Shown here: in pieces, positions 26,424 through 36,862 of the stretch
Layout of the letters: every line of letters starts with the position of its first letter
Numbering within the stretch: position 1 is the stretch's first letter
Assembly (NCBI RefSeq): GCF_000021945.1
Contig: NC_011831.1
Coordinates: 2,555,353 to 2,619,352 of the forward strand
Reading direction: 5' to 3'
DNA length: 64,000 bases
Source: Chloroflexus aggregans DSM 9485
GTDB lineage: Bacteria > Chloroflexota > Chloroflexia > Chloroflexales > Chloroflexaceae
Position numbers and translations under genes: made by a program
Notes under the pieces: generated by a model
Database searches by the model: none
Told to the model about the DNA's origin: nothing
The model's input: only the letters and a program-made list of their open reading frames with translations

Positions 26424-28952
26424 TTATCGTCGCACACGATAGATCACGACTTCATCCTGAGCAAAGACCTGCTCACCCACCTGAGCTAGTGCGGCCAGAC
26501 GGTCGGCCGGATAACGTTCACGTTCGAGAGCACCAATGTAGATATAGTCGATCCGGTACTGTTCGATGAGAGCCTGAATGCGCGCCAGATCGCCACTACG
26601 GTAGATGGTATCGACTGCGAGACAACGCGGGCCGAGTTCGGCCAGTGCCGCCGCGTCACCACCGCGCCACTGCATTTCGTGTCCTACCCATCCCAGCACG
26701 GTAGCATACCCACTCGCTGCGGCCACACCACCGAATCCCTGCCAGTTGTACGAGCCGCCACAACGCGGCGTTTCACTGCCAGACGCGACGGCTGCCTCGT
26801 TTTCGAGAGCCACAGCTTCGAGCACCACACTACCTGCCGGAGCATAGCGCCGCAACCACGAGATCGATGCCGCACCGGCTGCGGTCTGCTCGCGCGGGGT
26901 GTAGCCGTTGAGACCGATCCATGGCCCACGCCCAATATCGCGTACCACGAGCAACGGGTAGATGCTGGCCCCCACCAAGAGCACAGCCCCACACAAACTG
27001 ACGACAACAGCCGCAAACCGTCGCCCCCCGACCGCTCCACCCCACATCCACCACAATCCAACCGGCGCAAGGATGCCCCAGAGGAGCCAAACCTGATAAT
27101 AGAACTTGAAAACGGTATTCATGCGGGCCGATAGACCCTCAAACACATCGCGGATGTAGATAATCTCCACCCCGAAGAGAATGGCACACCCCAAAGCAGC
27201 GATTAGCAGACCGACCCGTACCCCCGTTTCGGCCGCAACAAGAGCACGTTGGCCAAAGACCCAGACCAACCCGGCCAGCGCTATGAGTGGAAAGCCGATC
27301 AGGAGACCGATGACTAACAAGATCACCGGCAACCACGACCACCAACGCGCTTGTGATGAGTCGGATAACGCAACATGATACGCCGGCCGGTACAGATAAC
27401 TACCGGCGATAACCGGTAATCCCATCAGACCAAAGATGATCACGAAGCTGTGCCAACCACTCCGTTCACCCAGATACACACCGATCACACTCGTGAGCCG
27501 ACTGAGAATTGGTACATCCAGCCACGGTGTCGCTCCTCCGACCGGTGAACGAAATGTGAGATGAAAGGGGAGAAAGAGCGCAAACGCCAGCACAGTAATG
27601 ATCACCGCTTCGCGCAACCATGCCCGCCACCCAACGGTGGTACCGACCTGATAGGACATCAACGCCAAACCACCCAAGTAGAGCAACAGATAGGTCGGCA
27701 GATCCCAACTGTTGATAGCGTACAGACTACCGAGAATAATCCCGTGGAGTATCCGCATCAACCAGCCAGCACGACCGGTGGGAAAGAGTGCAGCAACCGA
27801 AGTTACACTATGAGCACTCGCCACCGACGCCTCACCTGCATCAGTATCCGATCTGCTGCCGGGCATATGGCTTGGTGGTGTCGCCACTACCGCCAGCACG
27901 AGGCCAATCGCCAGTGTTGCAAAGGGCAACGCCATCACGTGCGGGTGCATATCACCGAGACGAAAACTGAAAAAAGGGAATTCGGTGATCGTATAGCGTC
28001 GCTCGCGCCGTGGTGGATCACCGGCAACACGGTACCCATCCCACAGTGAACGCGACGGCCACCACCAGTTAAAGTCGTTCCATTTATCGGCACGCCGCCA
28101 ACCGTCAATTATGCCAAAGTCGTGCGGTGCCGTTTGGAGCGGGTATGGCAAGGTGATAAAATCTTCGCCCCGCAGCGCTTGGCCCAATGCTGCGAGGAGT
28201 TGACGATCATCGAGCGCAACCGCACGCTCGTCGCCGGTGAGAACCTGGATCGCACCGGATTGATTACCGGCAACCAAGATGATAACCGCACCAAGCATCC
28301 CCAACACACCACGAATGATCGGTCGTGGTGGATGATTGAGGAGACGGAGCAGTTCGTCAATAATGCCGAAAGCGCCTTGGGCCGTCATTGCAGCCAGGAG
28401 CGCAAGCGACAGGTTGTAGGCAGTCGCCGGCGGCAACCCACTCAACATCGCCGGGATGGACATCAGAAGGTAGCCGAAGTAATAGTAGTTAATGCTGTAG
28501 CCGGCTAACCATGGATCGTGGGGCGGAAATAGGCCACTCCGTTGGATGGCGTTGAAGAAGGCAAAATCCATCGGACGCTCGGTGCCCCACGGGGTCGGAT
28601 CGTGCCCTCGTAACCAGACCACACCAAGTAAGGCCGCGAGAAAGATCGCTTCACCGGCCAGCCATTGCCAAACCGGAGGACGACGATAGTGCTGTCGCCA
28701 AAGCCAAAACCAACCACCACCACCGATCAGCAAACAACAAATCACGATCAGTAGTAGCTCGAAGCGGCCAAGGCCCAGCATCGCCAGTAACCACGTGACA
28801 AAGCCCGTCAGCAGGAGACCAAGTGGACGGGCTAAAGCAATTCCGAGTGCAGGTACATAGCGAAACAGGCGATAGGCCACCGGCCAGCCGATCAGGGCAA
28901 AGAGCTGGGCTATCCCCCACCAAACAACCACCTCGCCGGCAACGCCAATCAT
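26424..28952 (-). CDS. DUF2298 (Chlor_Arch_YYY) membrane protein
   Basis: This 842-residue polytopic membrane protein has one YYY-type domain. Landmarks are DPWLAGYSINYYYFGYLLMS (about residues 145-165), an EFPFFSFRLGDMHPHVMALP loop with a D-x-H-x-H pattern, and RMNTVFKFYYQVWLLW before the last helices; the C-terminal 140 residues form a soluble domain ending in YIYIGALERERYP. The family is known from Chloroflexi and archaea and is thought to be GT-C-like, but its reaction is unknown to me. The ATG overlaps the stop of the 2,501-residue upstream gene by 4 bases (ATGA), so the two are translated together. It is a third copy of a domain present twice in that neighbour. Confidence 0.85.
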   Translation of the reverse strand: MIGVAGEVVVWWGIAQLFALIGWPVAYRLFRYVPALGIALARPLGLLLTGFVTWLLAMLGLGRFELLLIVICCLLIGGGGWFWLWRQHYRRPPVWQWLAGEAIFLAALLGVVWLRGHDPTPWGTERPMDFAFFNAIQRSGLFPPHDPWLAGYSINYYYFGYLLMSIPAMLSGLPPATAYNLSLALLAAMTAQGAFGIIDELLRLLNHPPRPIIRGVLGMLGAVIILVAGNQSGAIQVLTGDERAVALDDRQLLAALGQALRGEDFITLPYPLQTAPHDFGIIDGWRRADKWNDFNWWWPSRSLWDGYRVAGDPPRRERRYTITEFPFFSFRLGDMHPHVMALPFATLAIGLVLAVVATPPSHMPGSRSDTDAGEASVASAHSVTSVAALFPTGRAGWLMRILHGIILGSLYAINSWDLPTYLLLYLGGLALMSYQVGTTVGWRAWLREAVIITVLAFALFLPFHLTFRSPVGGATPWLDVPILSRLTSVIGVYLGERSGWHSFVIIFGLMGLPVIAGSYLYRPAYHVALSDSSQARWWSWLPVILLVIGLLIGFPLIALAGLVWVFGQRALVAAETGVRVGLLIAALGCAILFGVEIIYIRDVFEGLSARMNTVFKFYYQVWLLWGILAPVGLWWMWGGAVGGRRFAAVVVSLCGAVLLVGASIYPLLVVRDIGRGPWIGLNGYTPREQTAAGAASISWLRRYAPAGSVVLEAVALENEAAVASGSETPRCGGSYNWQGFGGVAAASGYATVLGWVGHEMQWRGGDAAALAELGPRCLAVDTIYRSGDLARIQALIEQYRIDYIYIGALERERYPADRLAALAQVGEQVFAQDEVVIYRVRR

Positions 28953-31900
28953 GGCTGCCCCCCTTCGAGGTTGCGCAGCATCACCGTTGCTTCCCCAGCC
29001 CAGCGTCCATCAGGGGCCAACTGCAAATAGCGCTGTAGCGCATCTCTGGCGAGGACGGGCTGGTTGCGGAGCATGAACAGGCGGGCAAGCTGAAAATACG
29101 GATCAGGTAAGGCCGGATCAATGCTCATCGCCTGCCCTAGGGCAATCTCAGCCTTATCGAGCCGCCCCCAATCGATCAACGCTGTCGCTAATTTGTTGTA
29201 GTTGCCGGCAGTGGGACTAGCCTGTACCGCTGCCAGATACGCTTTCTCTGCTTCGTCATACCGCCCAAGATCGGCCAAGATGTCACCCCACAGATGATGT
29301 AAACCGACATCACTGGGGTTGGCCGCAGCAGCCGTCGCCAACACCTGCGCCGCCTCACTCAGCCGTCCTTGTTGGCGATACACATCGGCTAAACCAAAGG
29401 CAAGAGAACCATTGGTCGGATCGGCAGCAACGGCAGCCTCTAACTCGGACACATCCACCGATGGTTCGTTAGGAGGTGGTGGCGGTGGTACCGGCTGCAC
29501 CACCGACGTCGTCTCGGCACGCAACAGACGGTAACTGTCGGGCAAGCCGGTTACGGCATAGATCGCTACCCCATCTTGTTCGTACACCGGTCGTAAATAG
29601 CGATCGCGCAACGCTGCGAACTTGGTCATGCCTTGAGGATAGAAGGCATGCTCAACTCCACCAACATAGACATAATCAACGTTGTAACGGGCGAGAATCC
29701 GCAACGCTGTTTCCGGGTCACTCGTGGTGTAGAAGGTTTCAATATCGCGAACCCGCCGACCGGTGACGACCGGATCACGCTGTTCGTCGGCGTGCAACGC
29801 ACTGATGACCGTTGGCAGGCCGGTGGCGGCAGCAACCCGAATACCATAGGCACGGTAGAACCAGAGGCTCGATTGAACAATGACCGGTGTTCCAACAATC
29901 TGCTGGTTGAGCCAGCGGATCGCCGCCGCATCACCGCTGAGATCGACCTGCACCATCGAAGTATCCGGCGCACAGCCGCCAAACGCATTGCAGTCGTAGG
30001 TGAAAGTAGCGTGCTGCATAAAAGCCATCCCATCGAGCGTCAGACCGGTCGTGACCGGGAAGCGGGTGACAATCCGCGAAGGAATGGCAACCGGGAGATA
30101 GCTCGCTGCCATCAGCGCCGGTATCGCCAAGATGGTCAACATCGCCGCACGGGCCGGTTGACCACCGCGCCGGTTCAACCACTGCAACAGTCTTGGTAAG
30201 AGGCCGGCAGCCGCAAGGCTGAGTAACACCCAAATATGCAACCCAAATTTAAAAACCGTGTTCATGCGATACCAATCGCTGCCGTCGAGATGGTCACGGA
30301 TATAGACGATCTCAACCCCCAACGATACGGCCCACGCTAACCAGGCAAGGAGGAGAGCATACCATGCCGGCGCCCCGGTAGCCCGTCGCACCAACAGCAC
30401 ACTGGTGAGACTAAGAATAACGAGGAGGATAAAACGCAAAGCCAGCTCTGGCAATGCCGCACCGACAATCAGAACTACCCCTATCCCGCTCAACAACAAT
30501 GCCCATGCACGCCCCGGTAGGAAGCGCTGCCAGCGTTTTACGGCTGCTCCGCAGACCACCGGCACAATGATTACGAGTGGCAGACCATACAGCAGGAAGT
30601 AAGCAAATGGTAGTGTGGCGTGCGTCGTTACCAGGCCAATCCCACGAACCATTGGCCAGTAACGGTCGAAGAAGGGAGCGAAGAGCAAGAGCGACCCGAC
30701 ACCTAACCCAATAGCTTTGACCATCGCCGACGTGAGTGCCGGCCAGCGCCATCCATGCCATCGCACCGCACCGGCAATAATCGCTATCCCTGATAGCAAG
30801 CTGTAGGTCGGAAAATCCCACGAATTGGTCGCCGCTAGCGTGCCCAGGGTCAGTGCCGTCAGCATCCAGAGTGAACGAGACTGTATATGGTGTCGCTCGA
30901 TCAGTCGCCATGCACACCCAATCGCCAACAACGAGAGAGGAAGGGTGATGAGATGCGGATGGAGATCGGCATAGAGAAAACTGAAGAGCGGAAACTCATT
31001 GATAGTGTACGGAATGACTCGACTAGGCCCGACAAACCAATCCCCAAGGAGTTCAGCATTACCGCTCAGCAGCAGACGCAAACCACTGACACCTTGCGAC
31101 CAGCCTGCGGCAAGTATCGCTGTCAGATTACCGGCCAACCCGATCAACGCTAACGCGACAATCCCATACCGTCGCCGACCACCTAATTGTTGCCCTAGCT
31201 CATAGGCCCCCGCCAACAGTATGCCAAAGAGTGTAGCCAGCGCTAGATTAAAGCCAATCGCCGAATCGAGACCGAGTATCTTGATCGGCAGCGACATCAG
31301 GTAGAGACCGTAGTAATAATAGTTGATGTACCCATTGCTGTAGAACGGATCGTAGGGTGGCATCACCGGACTACGCAGGATCGCATTGAGGAACCCTTGC
31401 TCCATCGGTTTCTCGCCACCCCAAACCGGATGCCACAGGTCGGGATTAAGCGCACGGATCAACGTCATCGCCGCAAACCCGGCGAGAAAGATCAGTTCAG
31501 CGGGCACGATCGCTCGCCATGCAGCACGATGAGGCCGAATACCACGCCCCCAGAGCGCAAGGTTAAGGCCGACCATCGCGGCCAAACCACCGATCAGCCC
31601 CACCGTATCGTAGCGCCATATGCCAAGGCTCGTCGGTAGCCAGATCGCATAGCCGAGCATAATCAACCCGACCGGACGCGCCCACGCCAAACCATACCGG
31701 CCTAGTGCCGTGTATGCCGGCAATGCCCCCAGGCCGGCGATTACGTACCACACCAGTAGCCATGCCACAACCGCCAACCACTGCTGTTCGTTCAACAACG
31801 CATTCCAACCCAATCGCCCAACAGCCGGCAACTCTTGAACCGGTTGGGCTAATTCTAGGGCCGGTGTGGTACGTTTGCTCGGCGGGCGAATCGGTAGATC

Positions 31901-34900
31901 GTTGGTCAGCATCCGTGGTTGACCCGGCGAACGCACGCGATACAGCACGCTCTCGCCCTGTTGGAAGGCAAGGATCAAGTCGCCACGTGCGGCGAGCGCA
32001 GCAAATTTGGCCAGTCCTTCAGCGCTGTACAGTTGTCGCTCGACCCCACCGATATAGACGTACTCAACTCCATAACGACGCAGGGCATCCAGTGCGGTAT
32101 CGGGATCGGGTGTGTTATAAATGGTTGCAATCGTCTGCTGCCGATGTGTAATGACCGGTCCGGCATTCACGGCACTCCGCTGCTGAATCTGGTGCCATTC
32201 CCAACCGAGAATGGTGGGTAAACCGGTGAAGGTTGCAATTCGTCCGGCCCACTGGTACGAAGGTTGGTGTGCTTCGAGGATAATCGGCGTTCCACGCGCG
32301 TTGCGCCGGAGCCAATCAATGACGGCAGCATCTTCATCGAGTGAGTACGCCGGACCGTTACGTGCAGCGGTGATATTGGCAAAAAAAGCCATACCGTCGA
32401 GGGTATGCGGCGCGTCGCGATCCCAGCGATCGGCAAGACGAGCAGGGGTAGCAGTAAGCGGGTAGACCAACCCGGCAGCTAGCAGCAGACCCACCCCAGC
32501 ACGCAATGACCAACACCATTGATGCGCCAACCGTGCTGTCGCCGCCCACAACCATGGCATTGCCGCTGCGGTAGCTAATGCTAATAGCATCCATGCATGG
32601 AGACCGAATTTGAAGACGGTATTCATCCGGCCCACATCGCCGCGTACCACGACGACCTCAACCAACACCCATAACCCGATCCCGCCGAGTGCCCACAGTG
32701 CAGGTATCAGAACGGTGAAAGGCCACTGCCGCATCCGCCAGAGTAACCAGATAGATACGACCAGTAGGCCAACCAACGGAACAATGGCCGGTACGTTAAA
32801 CACTAGTGCGATCAAGAAAACCGCCAACAAGCTTGCTACGATTAGTAAGGAGATTCCGCGCCGCCACGTCCACAACCCGATCACGATCAACCAGATCGCC
32901 AACCAATGACCGCCGATCTGTACAAGCTGACTCGTTGTCGTTCGTTCGGCAGCGAGGATTGCCGCTAGTAAGGTAGCACCCGCGCCACGCCACACCTCGA
33001 TCCCACTCGAGTCGGTCGCAAAGTTGGCAATAAATGGAGCAAAGAGTAGATTCCCGATGAGTGCCGGTGCTACACCAACTCCTAGTGCGACTAAGACCGT
33101 CGCCGGCCATCCCCAACCGGCACGCCGTTGGTGGCGTGCGGTCGCCACCGCCAACAACAAACCGGCCACCCCAACAAACGTCGGGTAATCCCACGTATTG
33201 GTGGCACGGATCGCACCGGCAACCAAACCCAACCACCCTATCAACCACCAATGAGTGGCTCCACCTGTACGCACCCACGCCAGCCCCAAGCCTAACGCAG
33301 CCAGGCTGAGTGGCATCACGATCATATGTGCGTGCAGATCGGCAAAGAGGAAGGTAAAAAACGGAAACTCGTTAATTGTCCCCGGAGTAATGCGTGTCGC
33401 ATCCCAGAAAGCCCACTCCAGCCGACCCTTCGCTGCCTGTTTGGCAGCATACCCACTCAGGAACCAACCGGCTTGGGCCAGATTACCGAGCAACAACATC
33501 AATCCCGGTGCAAGCACACCGGCCACTACGGCAGTACGTTCACGCCGGAGTTGCGGGAGACGCGGAGCGAGGAGATTATAGACGACGCCAAATGCACCGA
33601 ATGCGGTTAGGGCAAAGATTGTGGCTACAGCGAGATTATAGCCAACTGCCGGGGCGACCCCGCTGAGATGGATCAAGGCCCCAACGAGCACAAACCCAAA
33701 ATAGTAATAATTAATGTAGCCACCAGCGTGCCACGGGTCGAGAGGAGGAAACGCCGCACTGCGCAAGACGGCGTTCAGATAAGCGAAATCCATCGGCTTT
33801 TCCCCACCACGGGCCGGATGCCACAGATCGGGGTTGAACCAACGCAACGTCACGCCGAGCAGCAGAAAGCCGATGAAGAGCGTCTCGGCTATCAGCAGCG
33901 CCGGCAAACGCTCTTGCCAAATACGACGCAAGGTGTAACGTGCGCGCCAACCGACAACTGCACCTATCCCCAACAACCCTATACCTATCGTCCACAAGGT
34001 AACAGGGGCAAAGGGCGCAAGCTGCAAGCTGCCGGCCAGCCATGCCAGATACGCAACCAGGAGCAAGCCACTAATCTTAGCAAGGGTGAAGCCGCGATCG
34101 GGTAACCGGTGTAGGTGTGGTCCGATCAGGGCGAAAACGGCCAAACCAAGCGCCTCGATCCAGAACACCCAGAGCAATGGCGCAAACGGATTGGTACCCA
34201 GCCAAGACCACCAATCGCCACCGGCTGCATAACGTGGCCAAACACTATCGGTCAAGCGCAGCGCCGTCGGATTGCGATCGGCAATCTGGAGCGGTGATTT
34301 ATAGACTTCCCCCCACTCAACCTCAGCCGTAATCAATTGCTCGGCTCGCTCGCGGCTATAGAGCGGTGTTTTGCGAAAGATCAACACACGGGGATGATCG
34401 TAGACGGTGAACGCCTCTTCGGCCATCCAGTCGGGCAACCGAATCCCGAGCACGGTCGGGTAGGAGGTGATTTCTGCGACTAATTCAAAGCCGAGTTCAC
34501 CGGTAAACAGGCTATGGTAATACCGCATGAGCGCCGGGTAGCGCATACGCAAGCGCGACGTGCTATCGTAAACCCGGTTACTCGTGAGGGTGATATAATC
34601 GGCACGGTCGAGTTGATCGAGCAAACCAGGCTCACCGCCTTGACCGACATACTTAGCCGGTTCGTCTTCGGCATACGGTGATGAGTCGATTCCAAAGAAG
34701 GTAATCCCCCACGCCGCATTGGCGGTAGCTTGGAGCGGCAGCGGATCATCCCAACGTTCCGAGATCACAAAACTTCCGGGCGGGGCGTGTTCGGCCAACC
34801 AACGAGCCGCTTGTACCCGCGAATGAGGCACCGTATAGATACGGGAGAAGGCATAAGCCCAAAGCGCAGTCGCAATCAATACCACCGGCAAAGCCCAGCG

Positions 34901-36454
34901 CGCTGCCCAAGCTAACCCACGGCCGGCAACCACTGCCCACGAACGTAACGACGCTACGGCTTTCGTCGCGCGCCGACGCCCCCAGCGCCCTAGCACGACC
35001 AGCGCCCACGCCCCCAGCACGGTCAGCGCACCGTAGATCGGTAATAGATAGCGCATCGTGATGGCAAACTGGCTACCCTGCCAACCGAAGTAGAAGGCAA
35101 CCCACACCCATAGCACCCATGCCGGATGCCACGGACGCCCGATCTGTGCCGATGGATGCACGGCCCACTGCCACCCGCCGCGCCGAACATAACGCCCGGC
35201 AAAGAGCAACCAGCCCCCCCACGCCGCTAATCCCAACGGCAGACCCATTCCCCAAAGCACCATATTTTGCCACGGGAACAGGTAAGCTGGCCGTCCTACC
35301 CACTGCTGCCCGGGGGGGAAATCATACTCGCCGGTTACCAATGCGCGCACTGTGATCAGATTTTCGCGAAAGCGTGGATCAAGTCGAATATCAAAAAATC
35401 CGGCACCATCCAAGATCGATGGGCTATCGATAAGCGGTGAATCGGGTCGTGAACCGATAAACGCATCAGGCGCTAAGCCTCGAAACGTTAGTACTGTAGC
35501 AATCCCGGCAACGACGAGCAACCACATCTCACGTTGCCAGAAACGATCAAACAGCGCGTGCCAACGTTGCCCCCGCAACGCACGCTGTGCCGCGATGAAC
35601 GCTGCGACAATCGCCAAACCACCGATCGTCGCCATGGTTATCCGGTTCGCCGTTGCCGCGCCGATACTCATCCCCAACGCGACATACACACCGACACCGC
35701 CACCCTGTGCCGCACGTACCGTCCAATACAGCGCCAGTAAGCAGAAAAACGTCGAAAAAGCCGGATCAACGAAAAAGTGGCTCTGCTGAATATGCATGAC
35801 CGTCAGCGCCGTCAACAGGGCGGCGAGCAAACCGATGCGCCGACCAAACAGCCGTCTGCCGATCAAGTAGACGAGCACCACACTACCGAGATCAAACACG
35901 ACGGCTAAGGCACGGCCGATCTTTACAATCTCACTATAGGTGGTTAAATTGACGCCATCAGGATTAAGCCACCAGAGTAGCGGCAGGAAGCGCGGCCAGT
36001 TCCGTTCAGGGTTTGCCACCGGCGGCCCGTAATCGGTTCGCCGTTCTTGTGGCGCTGTCGGATCGGCGCCAAGTCGTGGCGGACCTTCAATGGAGGGTAC
36101 CTGGGCCGGCAACACCTCGGCAGGCGTCAGCATGACAGCAACTACCCGCGTCAGCATAATCGGCAGCGGCCCATAGACATAGAGCGGAAATTGTTCGTAA
36201 TTACGTGGGTTAAGCGGTGAACGGCTTGAGTCGTAGAATTCACCGAGATCACTCGGCAGACGGACGGTCGAGGCAACGTAGGTAAAAAAGCGCTCGTCAG
36301 GATGCTGACCGGTACCGCTATCCCAATCAAAAAGGTTGAGAGTACGGAAGTAGAGTGCCAACAGTAAAATGGCCGCCAGCCCAAGGCGGACGACCCATAC
36401 AGCGGAGCGATTGAGAGCCTGTCGCACGGTGGTTCTCACAAGATGTATTGCCAA
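28949..36454 (-). CDS. Giant membrane protein: PMT-like + two DUF2298 (YYY) domains + TPRs
   Basis: This 2,501-residue frame has no internal stop. Parts in order: residues 1-770, a GT-C/PMT-like multi-helix domain with DWDSGTGQHPDERFFTYV near the N-terminus; about 790-1470, YYY domain 1 with GGYINYYYFGF near 913, FADLHAHMIVMPLS and RMNTVFKFGLHAW; about 1510-2300, YYY domain 2 with NGYINYYYYGL near 1708, YADLHPHLITLPLS and RMNTVFKFGLHIW; then a Pro-rich spacer and four or so TPR units (about 2336-2495). Each YYY domain ends with a YVYIGGVE-type soluble segment. The start given is a TTG without a ribosome site; a GTG at 36439 is an alternative. It probably makes or modifies a surface glycan or lipid-linked sugar, judged only from the GT-C-like fold. 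Confidence 0.82.
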   Translation of the reverse strand: MAIHLVRTTVRQALNRSAVWVVRLGLAAILLLALYFRTLNLFDWDSGTGQHPDERFFTYVASTVRLPSDLGEFYDSSRSPLNPRNYEQFPLYVYGPLPIMLTRVVAVMLTPAEVLPAQVPSIEGPPRLGADPTAPQERRTDYGPPVANPERNWPRFLPLLWWLNPDGVNLTTYSEIVKIGRALAVVFDLGSVVLVYLIGRRLFGRRIGLLAALLTALTVMHIQQSHFFVDPAFSTFFCLLALYWTVRAAQGGGVGVYVALGMSIGAATANRITMATIGGLAIVAAFIAAQRALRGQRWHALFDRFWQREMWLLVVAGIATVLTFRGLAPDAFIGSRPDSPLIDSPSILDGAGFFDIRLDPRFRENLITVRALVTGEYDFPPGQQWVGRPAYLFPWQNMVLWGMGLPLGLAAWGGWLLFAGRYVRRGGWQWAVHPSAQIGRPWHPAWVLWVWVAFYFGWQGSQFAITMRYLLPIYGALTVLGAWALVVLGRWGRRRATKAVASLRSWAVVAGRGLAWAARWALPVVLIATALWAYAFSRIYTVPHSRVQAARWLAEHAPPGSFVISERWDDPLPLQATANAAWGITFFGIDSSPYAEDEPAKYVGQGGEPGLLDQLDRADYITLTSNRVYDSTSRLRMRYPALMRYYHSLFTGELGFELVAEITSYPTVLGIRLPDWMAEEAFTVYDHPRVLIFRKTPLYSRERAEQLITAEVEWGEVYKSPLQIADRNPTALRLTDSVWPRYAAGGDWWSWLGTNPFAPLLWVFWIEALGLAVFALIGPHLHRLPDRGFTLAKISGLLLVAYLAWLAGSLQLAPFAPVTLWTIGIGLLGIGAVVGWRARYTLRRIWQERLPALLIAETLFIGFLLLGVTLRWFNPDLWHPARGGEKPMDFAYLNAVLRSAAFPPLDPWHAGGYINYYYFGFVLVGALIHLSGVAPAVGYNLAVATIFALTAFGAFGVVYNLLAPRLPQLRRERTAVVAGVLAPGLMLLLGNLAQAGWFLSGYAAKQAAKGRLEWAFWDATRITPGTINEFPFFTFLFADLHAHMIVMPLSLAALGLGLAWVRTGGATHWWLIGWLGLVAGAIRATNTWDYPTFVGVAGLLLAVATARHQRRAGWGWPATVLVALGVGVAPALIGNLLFAPFIANFATDSSGIEVWRGAGATLLAAILAAERTTTSQLVQIGGHWLAIWLIVIGLWTWRRGISLLIVASLLAVFLIALVFNVPAIVPLVGLLVVSIWLLWRMRQWPFTVLIPALWALGGIGLWVLVEVVVVRGDVGRMNTVFKFGLHAWMLLALATAAAMPWLWAATARLAHQWCWSLRAGVGLLLAAGLVYPLTATPARLADRWDRDAPHTLDGMAFFANITAARNGPAYSLDEDAAVIDWLRRNARGTPIILEAHQPSYQWAGRIATFTGLPTILGWEWHQIQQRSAVNAGPVITHRQQTIATIYNTPDPDTALDALRRYGVEYVYIGGVERQLYSAEGLAKFAALAARGDLILAFQQGESVLYRVRSPGQPRMLTNDLPIRPPSKRTTPALELAQPVQELPAVGRLGWNALLNEQQWLAVVAWLLVWYVIAGLGALPAYTALGRYGLAWARPVGLIMLGYAIWLPTSLGIWRYDTVGLIGGLAAMVGLNLALWGRGIRPHRAAWRAIVPAELIFLAGFAAMTLIRALNPDLWHPVWGGEKPMEQGFLNAILRSPVMPPYDPFYSNGYINYYYYGLYLMSLPIKILGLDSAIGFNLALATLFGILLAGAYELGQQLGGRRRYGIVALALIGLAGNLTAILAAGWSQGVSGLRLLLSGNAELLGDWFVGPSRVIPYTINEFPLFSFLYADLHPHLITLPLSLLAIGCAWRLIERHHIQSRSLWMLTALTLGTLAATNSWDFPTYSLLSGIAIIAGAVRWHGWRWPALTSAMVKAIGLGVGSLLLFAPFFDRYWPMVRGIGLVTTHATLPFAYFLLYGLPLVIIVPVVCGAAVKRWQRFLPGRAWALLLSGIGVVLIVGAALPELALRFILLVILSLTSVLLVRRATGAPAWYALLLAWLAWAVSLGVEIVYIRDHLDGSDWYRMNTVFKFGLHIWVLLSLAAAGLLPRLLQWLNRRGGQPARAAMLTILAIPALMAASYLPVAIPSRIVTRFPVTTGLTLDGMAFMQHATFTYDCNAFGGCAPDTSMVQVDLSGDAAAIRWLNQQIVGTPVIVQSSLWFYRAYGIRVAAATGLPTVISALHADEQRDPVVTGRRVRDIETFYTTSDPETALRILARYNVDYVYVGGVEHAFYPQGMTKFAALRDRYLRPVYEQDGVAIYAVTGLPDSYRLLRAETTSVVQPVPPPPPPNEPSVDVSELEAAVAADPTNGSLAFGLADVYRQQGRLSEAAQVLATAAAANPSDVGLHHLWGDILADLGRYDEAEKAYLAAVQASPTAGNYNKLATALIDWGRLDKAEIALGQAMSIDPALPDPYFQLARLFMLRNQPVLARDALQRYLQLAPDGRWAGEATVMLRNLEGGQP

Positions 36455-36469
36455 TACGATAACGGCGTA

Positions 36470-36481
36470 CAGTGTACACTG
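36470..36481. promoter_or_regulatory. 12-base perfect palindrome in the leader of the giant membrane protein gene
   Basis: CAGTGTACACTG is a perfect palindrome 16 bases upstream of the chosen start and about 37 bases downstream of a TATAAT on the - strand (36523-36518). That TATAAT lacks a good -35 at normal spacing. The palindrome may be an operator. Confidence 0.35.
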
Positions 36482-36518
36482 CGCACACTACAGTACCGAT
36501 ACGATTTATGCGTTGGCA

Positions 36519-36785
36519 TTATACACCGGTATCGGCCAATACGGCTACTAAGGCACTAATCTGCTGAAGAGTAACGCCGTGCCAGCACCGTCCACCGGGC
36601 TGCAGCAGCAGATTCGGCCCGATCTGACAGTGATCTTGGCAGCCGCTGCTGATACATTCAACCCGATCAAGCAATCCATGTTGCCAGAGGGCCTGTTCGA
36701 GCGCCATACGCAGCTCTGCCGCACCACGACTGCGGCAATTGGGACCCATACACAAATAGAGGCGAACCATCACCGTCTCATCCAT
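36519..36785 (-). CDS. Small thioredoxin-like [2Fe-2S] ferredoxin
   Basis: This protein of 88 residues has the pattern of the thioredoxin-fold [2Fe-2S] ferredoxins (also found as the NuoE C-terminal domain): CMGPNC near the N-terminus, RGAAELRMALEQAL, then SGCQDHCQIGPNLLLQPGG and a closing Trp/Tyr-x-Gly-Val segment. The four cysteines that bind the cluster (C-x4-C and C-x3-C) are present. An ATG five codons further in (36770) is also possible. It starts 77 bases after the end of korB on the same strand, so it may be the electron acceptor of that oxidoreductase; this is an inference from position. Confidence 0.75.
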   Translation of the reverse strand: MDETVMVRLYLCMGPNCRSRGAAELRMALEQALWQHGLLDRVECISSGCQDHCQIGPNLLLQPGGRCWHGVTLQQISALVAVLADTGV

Positions 36786-36862
36786 GTACAATAAACAAAG
36801 GACAGGTTGGGGATACGCTACCACCAACCCGTCCCGGCTGTGATCGCCACTTCCAGATCGTC

